Origin: Nitrosomonas sp.
GTDB lineage: Bacteria; Pseudomonadota; Gammaproteobacteria; Burkholderiales; Nitrosomonadaceae
Length of the DNA stretch: 64,000 bases
Direction: 5' to 3'
Assembly (NCBI RefSeq): GCF_019752415.1
Contig: NZ_JAIEME010000003.1
Coordinates: forward strand, 44,098-108,097
In this document: positions 63,891 to 64,000 of the stretch, one piece after another
How positions within the stretch are numbered: the first letter of the stretch is position 1
Layout: each line of letters opens with the position of its first letter
Translations under genes and position numbers: made by a program
The notes under the pieces: model-generated
The model's database searches: none
The model's input: only the letters and a program-made list of their open reading frames with translations
Told to the model about the DNA's origin: nothing

Positions 63891-64000
63891 TAACTGCACG
63901 AGCGAATCACTTCGTTGCGCGGCACTCACTCCCTCGCCTATCATATTGATATGTCTCGGTTGTTGCGTTCCGTGCGCCTCGTGCTTCATCTCGTTCGCCG

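Noticed and set aside
1..64000. CRISPR arrays, tRNA or rRNA genes
   Set aside because: No regularly spaced direct repeats and no tRNA- or rRNA-like sequence were recognised when reading the window; a tRNAscan or CRISPR search was not possible.

Overview
The window reads as a chromosomal piece of a betaproteobacterium. The best guess is a Nitrosomonas-like ammonia oxidiser (family Nitrosomonadaceae), judged from protein style, housekeeping gene order, two multicopper oxidases and moderate G+C. No amo, hao or rRNA gene is present to prove this, so the genus is inference.

Layout. 1-3 kb: start of a DHH-type phosphoesterase-like gene cut by the window edge, then cysD and cysNC (sulfate activation). 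3.5-11.2 kb: a 2399-residue RTX protein with a lipase-like N-terminus, translationally coupled to a small exported protein. 11.2-14 kb: a palindromic repeat, an exported orphan and a small membrane-gene group ending in an integron attC-like site; one gene is split by a 1-base frameshift. 14-18.2 kb: GNAT acetyltransferase, SirB2 and CopD-like membrane proteins (the latter frameshifted), a SpoIIAA/STAS-like protein, an EamA transporter and a Rieske oxygenase. 18.4-26.4 kb: a Ser-rich lipoprotein, priA, a YdcH-like protein, and the run UDGb - tautomerase - uvrC - pgsA - yaiI. 26.5-32.2 kb: tamA-tamB. 32.2-38.8 kb: an accessory zone with gene relics (a ubiB-like tail, a DDE transposase), a short RTX protein, an atypical REC-AraC regulator and a large helicase fused to a PD-(D/E)XK nuclease-like domain. 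38.8-42.9 kb: pyrE divergent from xth - ampG - zapE. 43-46 kb: gene-poor DNA with a family of tiny lipoproteins, one of them a relic, and an IS5/IS1182-type transposase remnant. 46-51.6 kb: two different multicopper oxidases with an HDOD signalling protein between them. 51.7-58.8 kb: surface-polysaccharide-type genes (wecB-like epimerase, SGNH hydrolase, Gfo/Idh/MocA oxidoreductase, radical SAM, heparinase II/III, LMW tyrosine phosphatase). 58.8-60.7 kb: glutathione-dependent formaldehyde detoxification. 60.8-62.4 kb: two orphan genes, each followed by an attC-like palindrome, resembling integron cassettes without a visible integrase. 62.5-63.9 kb: rph - rdgB.

Two themes deserve attention. 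First, attC-like sites at three places flank orphan genes, and one of those orphans carries a degenerate restriction-nuclease-like core. Together with the stand-alone helicase-nuclease near 37 kb, these are the best candidates for undescribed defence-type functions. Second, three otherwise intact genes are each broken by a single-base change in a short or long homopolymer (near 12950, 15568 and 49611-49620). This may be sequencing error, recent decay or, for the A10 tract, slippage control; the sequence alone cannot decide.
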